Assembly (NCBI GenBank): GCA_019635875.1
Contig: JAHBYP010000001.1
Span: forward strand, 620,001-684,000
DNA: 64,000 nt
DNA from: Alphaproteobacteria bacterium
GTDB taxonomy: Bacteria; Pseudomonadota; Alphaproteobacteria; Reyranellales; Reyranellaceae
Direction: 5' to 3'
Below are positions 35,101 to 41,702 of the stretch, one piece after another (position 1 is the first letter of the stretch; each line of letters opens with the position of its first letter). Under the pieces are notes generated by a model, which did no database searches, was not told where the DNA came from, and saw only the letters and a program-made list of their open reading frames with translations. A program made the translations under genes and the position numbers.

Positions 35101-35681
35101 CAATCGAGCGAGCGAAGTGCGGATAGGTTGGCAAGCGGCTCAAGCGTCGTGACCTCGGTGCTCGAGCAATCAAGCGACTGGAGCGCAGTCAGGGTAGCTA
35201 GAGGGGCAAGCGAAACGACCTTTGTGCTCTTGAAGCTGACTGATTGCAGGGTGCCCAGACCAGCAAGCGGCTCAAGCGAAGTAACGCCCGTTGACGAGCA
35301 GTCGATCGCTTCCAGTCTGGTCAGGCAGGAGAGCGGCTCGAGGGAGCCGATCCCCGTGTCCGAGCAGTTGATTGATCGCAGAGCAACCAGACCACCCACG
35401 AATGCCAGATCGCGCACGTAGGAGCCGGCGATCGAAAGCGCCTCAAGCCCCTCAAATTGCCGCCAGATCTCTAGGCTTGCTGCAATCTTGCTGATCTTCC
35501 TGTCACCGAAGCGGTCGCTACCAAGGTCAAGCGATCGCAGATGTCGCAGGTCGAACAGGCTGTCTGGCAGGGATGTCAGGCCCAGGCCCGAAAGATCGAG
35601 CGTGCCCGTACGTTGTTCGGCTTCCTCGGCGATGCGTGTGTGAGCAATGGCATCGCCGTCGTGATGCAGTTTCTCAACCAT
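32145..35681 (-). CDS. Giant leucine-rich-repeat protein, two tandem copies of one LRR module
   Basis: 1178 residues with no signal or membrane segment. Each module starts RIAEEAE(Q/R)RTG(T/A)LDLSGLGLTSLP(D/P)SLFDLRHL(R/K)SLDLG, at residues 16 and 581, then about 45 unique residues, and then about 20 repeats of 22 residues on the pattern LEPLAxLTALxxLDCSxTxVTS. This is the SDS22-like class, but with Cys where other classes have a leucine (35 of 41 repeats) and Thr where Asn is usual. The end, GVPRDLPTVGWNKNCLGSLRDFYG, resembles the short linker that joins the LRR part of bacterial Roco proteins to their GTPase, but the frame stops there. A basic linker (RHRRRPKASATER, near 558-570) joins the modules. 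No clear Shine-Dalgarno site precedes the ATG. The gene lies between echA-like and moaB genes on the same strand. Confidence 0.85.
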   Translation of the reverse strand: MVEKLHHDGDAIAHTRIAEEAEQRTGTLDLSGLGLTSLPDSLFDLRHLRSLDLGSDRFGDRKISKIAASLEIWRQFEGLEALSIAGSYVRDLAFVGGLVALRSINCSDTGIGSLEPLSCLTRLEAIDCSSTGVTSLEPLAGLGTLQSVSFKSTKVVSLAPLATLTALQSLDCSSTEVTTLEPLANLSALRSLDCSRTEIESLEPLTNLTALQSLDCSYTDVASLEPLRNMTALQSLDCSCKVTSLEPLARLRELRSFRCWRTNVNSLAPLAGNINMQTLDCGDSQVTSLEPLAGMSALRSLDVGHTPIASIDVLAGMPDLESLHCEETQVTSLEPLAGLKRLKLLFCCDTPVASLEPLAGLTTLDRLNCSRTQVASIEPLAQLHALETLECAETQITSLEPLANLARLESLYCGDTKVTSLQPLASLTALRVVDFPGTQVASLEPLTSLTALTWVDCSRTRVASLEPLAGLTALEHLECAHTQVTSLEPLAGHTALKSLDCSGTEITSLKPLAGLTALWDLDCRDTPIKSTQPVEDLPKLFFLKSGASNDHRFNVAPRHRRRPKASATERESPGHAVALVRIAEEAERRTGALDLSGLGLTSLPPSLFDLRHLKSLDLGNGRKGRYWLRPSKVGPSNGIARGLAALSQLADLEELSIECSDARDLDFVRGLPALRSLDCSGTGISTLAPLAELTALEELNCFETRVSTLKPLAKLTKLRALYCHYTRISSLLPIARLPALRELDCSNTKVTSLAPLAGLTTLRRLHCAYMKVASFEPLAGLTALQELDCSGTEGASLEPLGGLTALRELHCTEMEGLSFEPLARLTGLQNLDLAMNKIESLAPISGLTALRRLRCSDTEISSLDPISNLVALEEIDITQSYVESLDPLAGLTALRVLDCRGINATSLDALAGLTALEELRCADNPFKSIAPLARLTALRELDCSASKVASLEALAGLTALQKLWCFSTSVSSLAPLAGLTALRELQCSGSPIATLEPLAGLTALRKLDCASTEVTTLDPIAHLIALEELDVSATAITSLEPLAKLTGLQVLDCSFTSIASLAPLANFPKLRKLKCSRTKITSLAPLASVGTLEALECDETAITSLDAIAGPNALVSVGCSRCTLEGIPLDLLRKPTLKEVVLADSTVAGVPRDLPTVGWNKNCLGSLRDFYGIAGVGL

Positions 35682-35737
35682 GAGTATAGTCTAGGCTGAG
35701 ATATCGGCGGAGGGAACCAACCGTCGGTTGCGGCGCC

Positions 35738-36484
35738 TCAGCGCTTCGCCGACAACGTCCGCGCGCGATACGCGAGGATGCGGTCCTTCAGCCCGGGCCG
35801 TGCCGCCGAGCGCACCAGCCCGGCGAGGTCGGCGTCGGAATCGTCGCGCCGCGCCAGGCGGTGGATCGTGGCGTTGGTCTCGGCATCGAGCCGCGTCGCG
35901 GCCTGTCGCGCGGCGACGATCTCGGGCTCGACGCCCTCTGGCGGCACCGCGATGGTCGCAAGCCCGACGCGCAACGCCTCGTCGTGCGGCAGCACCCGGC
36001 CGCTGCGCACCATGTCGCGCGCCAGATCGGCGCCGATGCGTTCCATCAGGCGGCGCGTGCCCAGCGCCACGCCGAACACCGCGCCGGGAAAGGTGTAGCT
36101 CGACCCCTCGATCGCCACGCGCCGGTCGCAGGCGGTGAATAGGTCGGCGCCGGCGCCCATCACGCGGCCGCGGCCGACGCCCATGGTGACGCATGGCGCG
36201 CGCCACACCGCGTCGAGCAGGGTCTCGATGCGCACCAGCCGCAACAGCAGGTCGCCGTCGCTCAATGTGGCGAGGTCGGTCATGTCGAGCCCGGTGCAGA
36301 AATTCTTGCCGGCGCCGGCGATCACCAGCAGGCGCGTGCCGTCGCTGTGGGCGGCCTGCACCGCCGCCAGCGCCGCCTCGACCATGTCGAGCGCGAAGGC
36401 ATTGCCGCGTTCCGGCCGGTTCAGCGTGACATGCGTCACGCCGTGCTCGCGCACGACGACGACGGGCGGCGCCTCGCTGCTCAC
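35738..36484 (-). CDS. Enoyl-CoA hydratase/isomerase-family protein
   Basis: 248 residues of the crotonase fold. VTHVTLNRPERGNAFALDMVEAALAAV at the start and RLLVIAGAGKNFCTGLDMTDLA hold the first oxyanion-hole strand; the second reads VTMGVGRGRVMGAGADLFTACDRRVA, where most relatives have a GxxxGGG form, so the loop is somewhat unusual. The two catalytic Glu of true enoyl-CoA hydratase are not clearly visible, so the reaction could be hydration, isomerisation or another acyl-CoA change. The GTG start overlaps the stop of the upstream thiol-dioxygenase-like gene (GTGA), so the two are coupled. Confidence 0.78.
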   Translation of the reverse strand: MSSEAPPVVVVREHGVTHVTLNRPERGNAFALDMVEAALAAVQAAHSDGTRLLVIAGAGKNFCTGLDMTDLATLSDGDLLLRLVRIETLLDAVWRAPCVTMGVGRGRVMGAGADLFTACDRRVAIEGSSYTFPGAVFGVALGTRRLMERIGADLARDMVRSGRVLPHDEALRVGLATIAVPPEGVEPEIVAARQAATRLDAETNATIHRLARRDDSDADLAGLVRSAARPGLKDRILAYRARTLSAKR

Positions 36485-37095
36485 ACGCTCGCATCCTTCG
36501 AGCGAACCCAGATATTGGGCAGCGGCGTGGCGCTGTAGCCGGAGATGAAGTCCTCGGCGCAATTGTGTGCCAGGTCGAACTTGTGGCGGCGGATGGCGCC
36601 GATATTGCCGCCATAGACATGGATGCTGATCGAAGCGCGGTCGGGCAGCGTGTTGCTGACGCGATGGATGTCGCCCAGGGTCGGCGAGACGATGCCGATC
36701 TCGCCCGGGTGCAGGATCGAGCGGGCCACCGGCTCGAGGCAGCCGGTCGCCGGATCGCGTTCGTAGCGCTCCTCCGCCTCGGCGCCACGCAGCATGCCGA
36801 TCAGGCCCCAGGTGAGGTGATCGTGCACCGGCGTGAAGGCGCCCGGACCCCAGACGAAGCTGACCACCGAGAAACGCTCCTGCGGATCGCAGTAGAGCAG
36901 ATGCTGCTGATAGGCGCCGGCGCTCGATGTGGCGCAGGAATCCGGCAGCCAGTCGTCGTGCGCGACCAGCTCGCCCAGCAGCTTGCCGCCGACCTCGACG
37001 ATGGCCTTCTCGTCGCGATCCTGCTGCGCGCCGCCGACAAGCGAGGTCATGTCCGCGAGGAAGCGGCGCAGGCGGGCGTGGTTGAGATTGGGCAT
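36481..37095 (-). CDS. Thiol dioxygenase (cysteine / 3-mercaptopropionate dioxygenase-like cupin)
   Basis: A cupin of 204 residues. The iron ligands H91 and H93 lie in TPVHDHLTWG and H144 in GDIHRVSN, matching the three-His set of the cysteine dioxygenase group, which turns a thiol into a sulfinate. Whether the substrate is cysteine or 3-mercaptopropionate cannot be told from the visible residues; the bacterial CDO-type group contains both. It is coupled to the echA-like gene downstream. The same domain type recurs at 41703 fused to rhodaneses. Confidence 0.82.
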   Translation of the reverse strand: MPNLNHARLRRFLADMTSLVGGAQQDRDEKAIVEVGGKLLGELVAHDDWLPDSCATSSAGAYQQHLLYCDPQERFSVVSFVWGPGAFTPVHDHLTWGLIGMLRGAEAEERYERDPATGCLEPVARSILHPGEIGIVSPTLGDIHRVSNTLPDRASISIHVYGGNIGAIRRHKFDLAHNCAEDFISGYSATPLPNIWVRSKDASV

Positions 37096-37160
37096 GGGGG
37101 ATGCCTCGTCGTGGTTCGACTGCCAGAGTGTCGTTCACGCCTGTGGGGCGTCAAGTCTTC

Positions 37161-37180
37161 CTGGGAGCCGGCGCTCCCAG
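37161..37180. repeat. Short palindrome, family 3-like (copy 3)
   Basis: CTGGGAGC, a 4-base loop CGGC, GCTCCCAG. It lies directly after the CoA-transferase stop and may serve as its terminator, although no T-run follows. It shares the GGGAGC core with the family 3 repeats. Confidence 0.45.
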
Positions 37181-37181
37181 T

Positions 37182-38375
37182 TCAGACCGCGCCCGCCGCC
37201 CTCAGGCTGGCGATCTCCGCCGTGTCGTAGCCGGCCTGGCGCAGCACCTCCTCGGTGTGCTGGCCCAGCGCCGGCGGCGCGCGCTCGACCGAGGGGCCGC
37301 CATGCTCGAGCTTCACGCCGCTGCCGGCGAGCGTCACTGGGCCGTATTGCGTCTCGACCTTCTGCACGATGGTGCGGTGGCCAAGCTGCGGGTGCGCCAT
37401 GATCTCGTCGATGGCGTAGACCTTGCCACAGGGCGCGTCGGCCTTGCGCAGGCGCTGCGCCCAGTTCATCGCCGTGTCGGCGGCCAGGGCCTCGGTGACG
37501 ATCGCCTTGACCTCGGCCGAGCGCGCGATGCGCTTGTCCCAGTCGGCGAAGCCCGGATCCTCGGCGACATCCGGCCGGCCGATCTCGCGCATCAGGTTGC
37601 CGAACTGTTTGTCGGTCATGACGGCGAGCACGATGTAGCCGTCCTTGGTTGGGAACATGTCGCCGGTCGGCTTGCGCGTGACCGACAGGTTCGCGGCCTG
37701 CGGCGGGCGCTTGCCGGTGAAGGTGTACTCGGCGACCGAGGTCGCGAGGAAGGCCAGCATGGAATCGAGCATGGCGATGTCGACCAGCTGGCCGCGGCCG
37801 GTATGCGTGCGCTGGAACAGCGCCGTGGCGACGCCGAAGGCCGCCGTGGCGCCGGCGGTGACGTCGCAGGCCGGGAAGCCGACGCGCGTCGGGCCGGTCT
37901 CCGGGAATCCGGTGATCGACATCAGCCCGGACATCGCCTGCACCATGCCGTCGAAGGCGGCGGCCGTGCTCTCCGGTCCGGTCTGGCCGAAACCCGACAC
38001 CGCGCAATAGATCAGCCTGGGATTGATCGCCGAGAGCGCCTTGTAGCCGATGCCGAGGCTGTCCATCACGCCGGGACGGAAGTTCTCCCAGACGATGTCG
38101 GCGGTCTCGGCCAGCTTCTTCACGATCGCGACGCCCTCGGGCTTCTTGAGGTCGACGGTGATCGAGCGCTTGTTGGCGTTGACCGCCATCCAGCCGGGCG
38201 CCATGCCGCGCTCCGACCACTCCTTGGCGATGCCGCCATAGCGCATGTCGTCACCGTCCCTGGACTCGATCTTGATCACGTCGGCGCCCATCAGCCCGAA
38301 CTGATAGGTCCCGAACGGGCCGGCGAGCACGCGGGTGAAATCGAGGATGCGGATTCCGGCGAACGGCTTGGTCAT
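37182..38375 (-). CDS. CaiB/BaiF family CoA-transferase
   Basis: A class III CoA-transferase of 397 residues. GIRILDFTRVLAGPFGTYQFGLMGADVIKIESRDGDD opens the protein; YKALSAINPRLIYCAVSGFGQTGP and FDGMVQAMSGLMSITG follow. The catalytic aspartate that forms the acyl-CoA intermediate is in LVDIAMLDSMLAF (around residue 180). These enzymes move CoA between carboxylic acids; the acids used here are unknown. Start ATG at 38375. It lies upstream of the echA-like and dioxygenase genes but is not close enough to be surely one operon. Confidence 0.9.
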   Translation of the reverse strand: MTKPFAGIRILDFTRVLAGPFGTYQFGLMGADVIKIESRDGDDMRYGGIAKEWSERGMAPGWMAVNANKRSITVDLKKPEGVAIVKKLAETADIVWENFRPGVMDSLGIGYKALSAINPRLIYCAVSGFGQTGPESTAAAFDGMVQAMSGLMSITGFPETGPTRVGFPACDVTAGATAAFGVATALFQRTHTGRGQLVDIAMLDSMLAFLATSVAEYTFTGKRPPQAANLSVTRKPTGDMFPTKDGYIVLAVMTDKQFGNLMREIGRPDVAEDPGFADWDKRIARSAEVKAIVTEALAADTAMNWAQRLRKADAPCGKVYAIDEIMAHPQLGHRTIVQKVETQYGPVTLAGSGVKLEHGGPSVERAPPALGQHTEEVLRQAGYDTAEIASLRAAGAV

Positions 38376-38449
38376 TGAGGGGCGATCTCCTTCGGCCGGC
38401 ATCTCGCGTCAGATGCCGCGCCCGATCAAGCTCGGCGACAACGAGGCAG

Positions 38450-38740
38450 CTATTCCGCCGGCGCCACCGTCAGCTTGAGACCGAGCGCCTCGACAACGCG
38501 CAACACCGTCGCGAACTCCGGATTGCCGTCGGAACTCAGCGCGCGGTACAGGCTCTCGCGCGAAAGCCCGGCCTTCCTCGCGACGCGCGCCATGCCGCGG
38601 GCGCGCGCGGCTACTCCCAGCGCATGGGCGATGAAGGCGGGATCGTTGGTCGCCAACGCCTCTTCCATGAAGACAGTCACGCCCTGCTCGCTGTCGAGCA
38701 GCGTGGCGGGGTCGAACGCGTAAGTCTTGACCTTGGCCAT
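38450..38740 (-). CDS. higA: HigA-type antitoxin
   Basis: A 96-residue helix-turn-helix antitoxin: ATNDPAFIAHALGVAARARGMARVARKAGLSRESLYRALSSDGNPEF (residues 30-75) is the DNA-binding part, followed by LRVVEALGLKLTV. The N-terminus, which should bind the toxin, is short (MAKVKTYAFDPATLLDSEQG). The family normally neutralises HigB and represses the operon. The ATG at 38740 is one base from the natural end of the toxin frame (see higB). Confidence 0.82.
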   Translation of the reverse strand: MAKVKTYAFDPATLLDSEQGVTVFMEEALATNDPAFIAHALGVAARARGMARVARKAGLSRESLYRALSSDGNPEFATVLRVVEALGLKLTVAPAE

Positions 38741-38772
38741 CACGCCTCCAACTCGGCTGCCAGTTTCTGCGC

Positions 38773-39036
38773 CTAGACGATGTCGGCCTTCTGCGAGCCC
38801 TTGTCGCCGCCGCACAGGAGGATAACGACGGTCGCTCCCTTCAGTACAAAGTAGAGGCGGTAGCCGGGACCGTGGTGGATCCGCATCTCACTCACACCGC
38901 CACCGACCGACTCGACATCGCCGGGATTGCCTGATTCGAAGCGGGCGATCCGAGCGGCGATCATCGCCTTCGCGCGGCGATCGCGCAGCTTCTCGACCCA
39001 ACGCCGAAATATCGCCGTCTGGCGGATTTCGAACAT
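38773..39036 (-). CDS. higB: HigB/RelE-type toxin, shortened by an amber codon
   Basis: A RelE/ParE-superfamily ribosome-dependent mRNA interferase type of 87 residues: MFEIRQTAIFRRWVEKLRDRRAKAMIAARIARFESGNPGD, then VSEMRIHHGPGYRLYFVLKGATVVILLCGGDKGSQKADI. The frame stops at TAG (38775-38773). Read through that codon, it continues AQKLAAELEA to a TGA that overlaps the antitoxin ATG by one base (TGATG), exactly where relatives end. So 11 codons of the usual C-terminal helix are lost to one stop codon. Activity may be reduced or absent. Toxin-first order is typical of higBA. Confidence 0.82.
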   Translation of the reverse strand: MFEIRQTAIFRRWVEKLRDRRAKAMIAARIARFESGNPGDVESVGGGVSEMRIHHGPGYRLYFVLKGATVVILLCGGDKGSQKADIV

Positions 39037-39081
39037 CGAAGCGTGTAGCCTATGAGCTACGTTGTTGCAAGGGGCAGAGGG

Positions 39082-39474
39082 TCACGACCCCGCCGCCTCG
39101 CGGATCAGGCGTTCGAGCGTGAAACGGTGGCAGGTCGGCACGTCGCAGTAGCAGCCGATCTCTACCGGCTGGCGCCCGGCGATCGCGGCGATCAGCGCAA
39201 TAGTCTGGCGCGCGGCGGCGTCGGCCGCGATCTGCTTCTTGTAGCCGGCGAGCATCGCCTTCCAGGCCGCTTCCTTGTGCCTGCCCTCGGGCGCCGCCTG
39301 CACCGCCTTCAGAAGCTCCGGCGCCGGCGACAGCGCCGGCATCCAGACGTCGAAGTACTTCTTGCGCTCCTCCCGTGTCACGCCACGCGGCAGGTAGCGC
39401 ACGGCGCCGATGCGCAGCGCCTCGCCCTGCGGGCGCTCGGGGTCGATGCGGTATTCGCTGAGCTTCAGCGCCAT
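39082..39474 (-). CDS. DUF488-family protein
   Basis: 130 residues. The stretch LRIGAVRYLPRGVTREERKKYFDVWMPALSPAPELLKAV matches the DUF488/YeaO fold, and the end carries IAGRQPVEIGCYCDVPTCHRFTLERLI, where CYCDVPTCHR is a likely conserved Cys/His patch seen in this family. No function is settled; related proteins have been linked to stress and MarR-type regulation. ATG at 39474 with GAGGA upstream. The toxin pair lies 46 bases downstream and a family 2 palindrome upstream. Confidence 0.7.
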   Translation of the reverse strand: MALKLSEYRIDPERPQGEALRIGAVRYLPRGVTREERKKYFDVWMPALSPAPELLKAVQAAPEGRHKEAAWKAMLAGYKKQIAADAAARQTIALIAAIAGRQPVEIGCYCDVPTCHRFTLERLIREAAGS

Positions 39475-39493
39475 GGCTATCGTCCTCGATGCC

Positions 39494-39625
39494 TTACCTT
39501 CCCCGGAGGGGGAAGGTGGCAGCGCGCAGCGCTGACGGAAGGGGGATGTCGAAGACGACCACCGGAGTCCGGCTTTGACATCCCCCTTCCGCCCTTCGGG
39601 CACCTTCCCCCTCCGGGGGAAGGGA
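39494..39625. repeat. Dispersed palindrome, family 2 (copy 2)
   Basis: Same build as the copy at 21239 and better preserved: outer hairpins TTCCCCGGAGGGGGAA and TTCCCCCTCCGGGGGAA flank a perfect 15-base inverted pair, CGGAAGGGGGATGTC and GACATCCCCCTTCCG. It lies between the lytic transglycosylase and the DUF488 gene, both on the minus strand. Confidence 0.75.
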
Positions 39626-39629
39626 ATCG

Positions 39630-41537
39630 TCACTTGCCCTCGTATCTCGGCCACTGGTGTTGCGCCAGCTCGTCGAGCGTCGGCGTCGGCTTGCCCATGC
39701 GCAACTGGTAGAGCCAGTAGTTCGACATCACCGCCTCGACGAAGCCGCGCGTCTCGTTGAGAGGGATGCTCGCGGCGAAGAGCAGCGGGTCGTGCGCCGC
39801 GTCGCCCGCCATCCACTTGTTCACGTTGCCCGGGCCGGCATTGTAGGCGGCCACGACCTTGATCAGGTCGTTGCTGTAGCCGTCGCCGCCCAGCAGCGAG
39901 CGGATGTATTGCTGGCCCATCGAGACGTTGAAGCTGGGATCGTACGGGTTGGTGCCGGCGCGGTCGGGCAGGAACTGGCGCACGACCGCCGTCGCGGTGC
40001 CGGGCATCAGCTGCATCAGGCCCATGGCGCCGACATAGGAGCGGGCGCGCGGATTGAACGCCGATTCCTGGCGCATGAAGCCGTAGACCAGCGCCGGCTC
40101 GACGACGAAGCCTTCCTTCGGCGTGTAGGGCGGGATCGGGTAGAGGGCGTTGTCGAGCCCGGCGATGCGCTCGGGCCGCTCGCGCGAGGCGTTGGCCACG
40201 CGCAGCGCCAGCGCCGGCAGGCGCGCCTTCTCGGCGATCGCCAGCACCGCCTCGATGATCTGCGGATCGGCGTCGACGGCGGCGGCGAAGAACTCGGTCT
40301 CGGCGTTGGTGACGGCGCGCAGTTGCAGGAGCGCGATGCCGCGCCTGCCGGCGGCGCTGTCGAGCAGGAGGCGGCGGCGCTCGCGGTCGAGCTCTACCGG
40401 CCTCCACAGCGGCTTCAGATCGACGCCCAGCGTCTTCAGCGCCAACAGACCGTAGAAGGTGCGGTCGTAGATCGCCGCCCGTTTCATCCACAGCGAGAAG
40501 CGCTCGGGGTTGCCGGCCAGCAGATTGGCGCGCGCCGCCCAGAAGGCGCCGGCGGAGATCACGGCGGAATAGGCGCGATGCGAGGGCGCGTCGGCGACCT
40601 GCTCGAACAGCCGCGCCGCCTCGCCGTAGGAGCCCTTGCGGAAGGCGGCGATTCCGGCCGCCCATGTCGCCGAGGGCCGTTCGTCCGTGATCTCGCCCAC
40701 CGGCTGGTCGACATTGCCGGCCTGCAGCTGGCGATTGGCGATCTCGCCTTGCCAGCGCGCCACCTCCTCGGCCGACAGCACGCCGTGCGAGGCGCCCAGC
40801 AGGCGGCGCGCGGCGTCGAAGCCGCGATCCTCGATCATGCGTGCCAGCCGCGCGCGGATGGTCTCGGCCTGCACCCGGCCGCCGCCCAGGGTGTGAGTGT
40901 CGGGTGCGATGGTGCGGCCGTTGCGCGGTGTCGAGACAAAGCTCGACGGCGTCAGCCCCGCGGCACCGCGCGAGGCGGCCAGGCGATAGACACCGGGGGC
41001 ATCGGGATGGTCGTTGTACTCGCGCAGCCAGCTTGCCAGTTCGTCCTGCGTCGGCCGGTAGCCGGCCGAGAGGTAGCGCTGCGCCAGCATGTAGCCGAGC
41101 AGAGTCCTGTCGCGAAGATCCTTGATCTCGGTGTCCGCCGCGGCCCAGTTGCCGCCGGCCTGGGCCGCGATGATGCGCTGATAGCGCTCGACGTCGGACG
41201 ACGAGAGGATGGTCGGCAGATCGGAGGGCAGCGACGCCGCCGGATCGATGTCGATCACCGGCGGCGGCGGCACGTAGGCCTGGCGCGGCCGCGCGGCGGG
41301 ACGCCACGCCGGCCGGCCGGCGGGTCGTGCTGCCGGTCGCGTTGCCGGCCGTGCAGCGGGACGGGCGACAGGCCGAGCCGGCCGGGCCACGGGCTTGGCG
41401 GCGGGTGCCGCCGCGGCTGCCCGTTTCGCCGGCGGCGGCGGCTTGGTCGCCGCTGGCTTGGCCGCCGCCTGGGCAAGCGCGTCCGCAAAAGGCACGCAAA
41501 TCGCCAGCGCGCCGAGCAGCGCGACGATGCACTTCAT
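39630..41537 (-). CDS. slt: Soluble lytic murein transglycosylase, Slt70-like
   Basis: A 635-residue periplasmic enzyme that cuts peptidoglycan with formation of anhydro ends. Signal peptide (IVALLGALAICVPFADALAQ), then a Pro/Ala/Lys/Arg linker of about 65 residues (repeated ARPA/RPAxRPA) that could span the cell wall or bind it. A long helical superhelix follows, and the C-terminal goose-lysozyme domain has the catalytic Glu in FMRQESAFNPRA, VGAMGLMQLMPGTA and VAAYNAGPGNV. Start ATG at 41537 with GGGAG at good distance. The repeated linker is longer than in E. coli Slt70. Confidence 0.9.
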   Translation of the reverse strand: MKCIVALLGALAICVPFADALAQAAAKPAATKPPPPAKRAAAAAPAAKPVARPARPVARPAARPATRPAARPAGRPAWRPAARPRQAYVPPPPVIDIDPAASLPSDLPTILSSSDVERYQRIIAAQAGGNWAAADTEIKDLRDRTLLGYMLAQRYLSAGYRPTQDELASWLREYNDHPDAPGVYRLAASRGAAGLTPSSFVSTPRNGRTIAPDTHTLGGGRVQAETIRARLARMIEDRGFDAARRLLGASHGVLSAEEVARWQGEIANRQLQAGNVDQPVGEITDERPSATWAAGIAAFRKGSYGEAARLFEQVADAPSHRAYSAVISAGAFWAARANLLAGNPERFSLWMKRAAIYDRTFYGLLALKTLGVDLKPLWRPVELDRERRRLLLDSAAGRRGIALLQLRAVTNAETEFFAAAVDADPQIIEAVLAIAEKARLPALALRVANASRERPERIAGLDNALYPIPPYTPKEGFVVEPALVYGFMRQESAFNPRARSYVGAMGLMQLMPGTATAVVRQFLPDRAGTNPYDPSFNVSMGQQYIRSLLGGDGYSNDLIKVVAAYNAGPGNVNKWMAGDAAHDPLLFAASIPLNETRGFVEAVMSNYWLYQLRMGKPTPTLDELAQHQWPRYEGK

Positions 41538-41702
41538 CGATGGAACTCCCGACAAGGCCTCTCCCCCCGGAGGAGTTGCCAACTGGTTAACGGAACCGGG
41601 CGAAACCGGCAAGCGCGCTCGGCATCGCGGTCGCGCACCGGGACGGGACAGGCCGGGTCGCCGACACTATGATGCGCGCCGATAGCGTGTTCGGAGGATG
41701 CC

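Noticed and set aside
32145..35681. The regularly spaced repeats could be mistaken for a CRISPR array or a satellite.
   Set aside because: The 66-base period matches a 22-residue LRR repeat in one continuous frame of 1178 codons; there are no spacers and the variation is at codon level.
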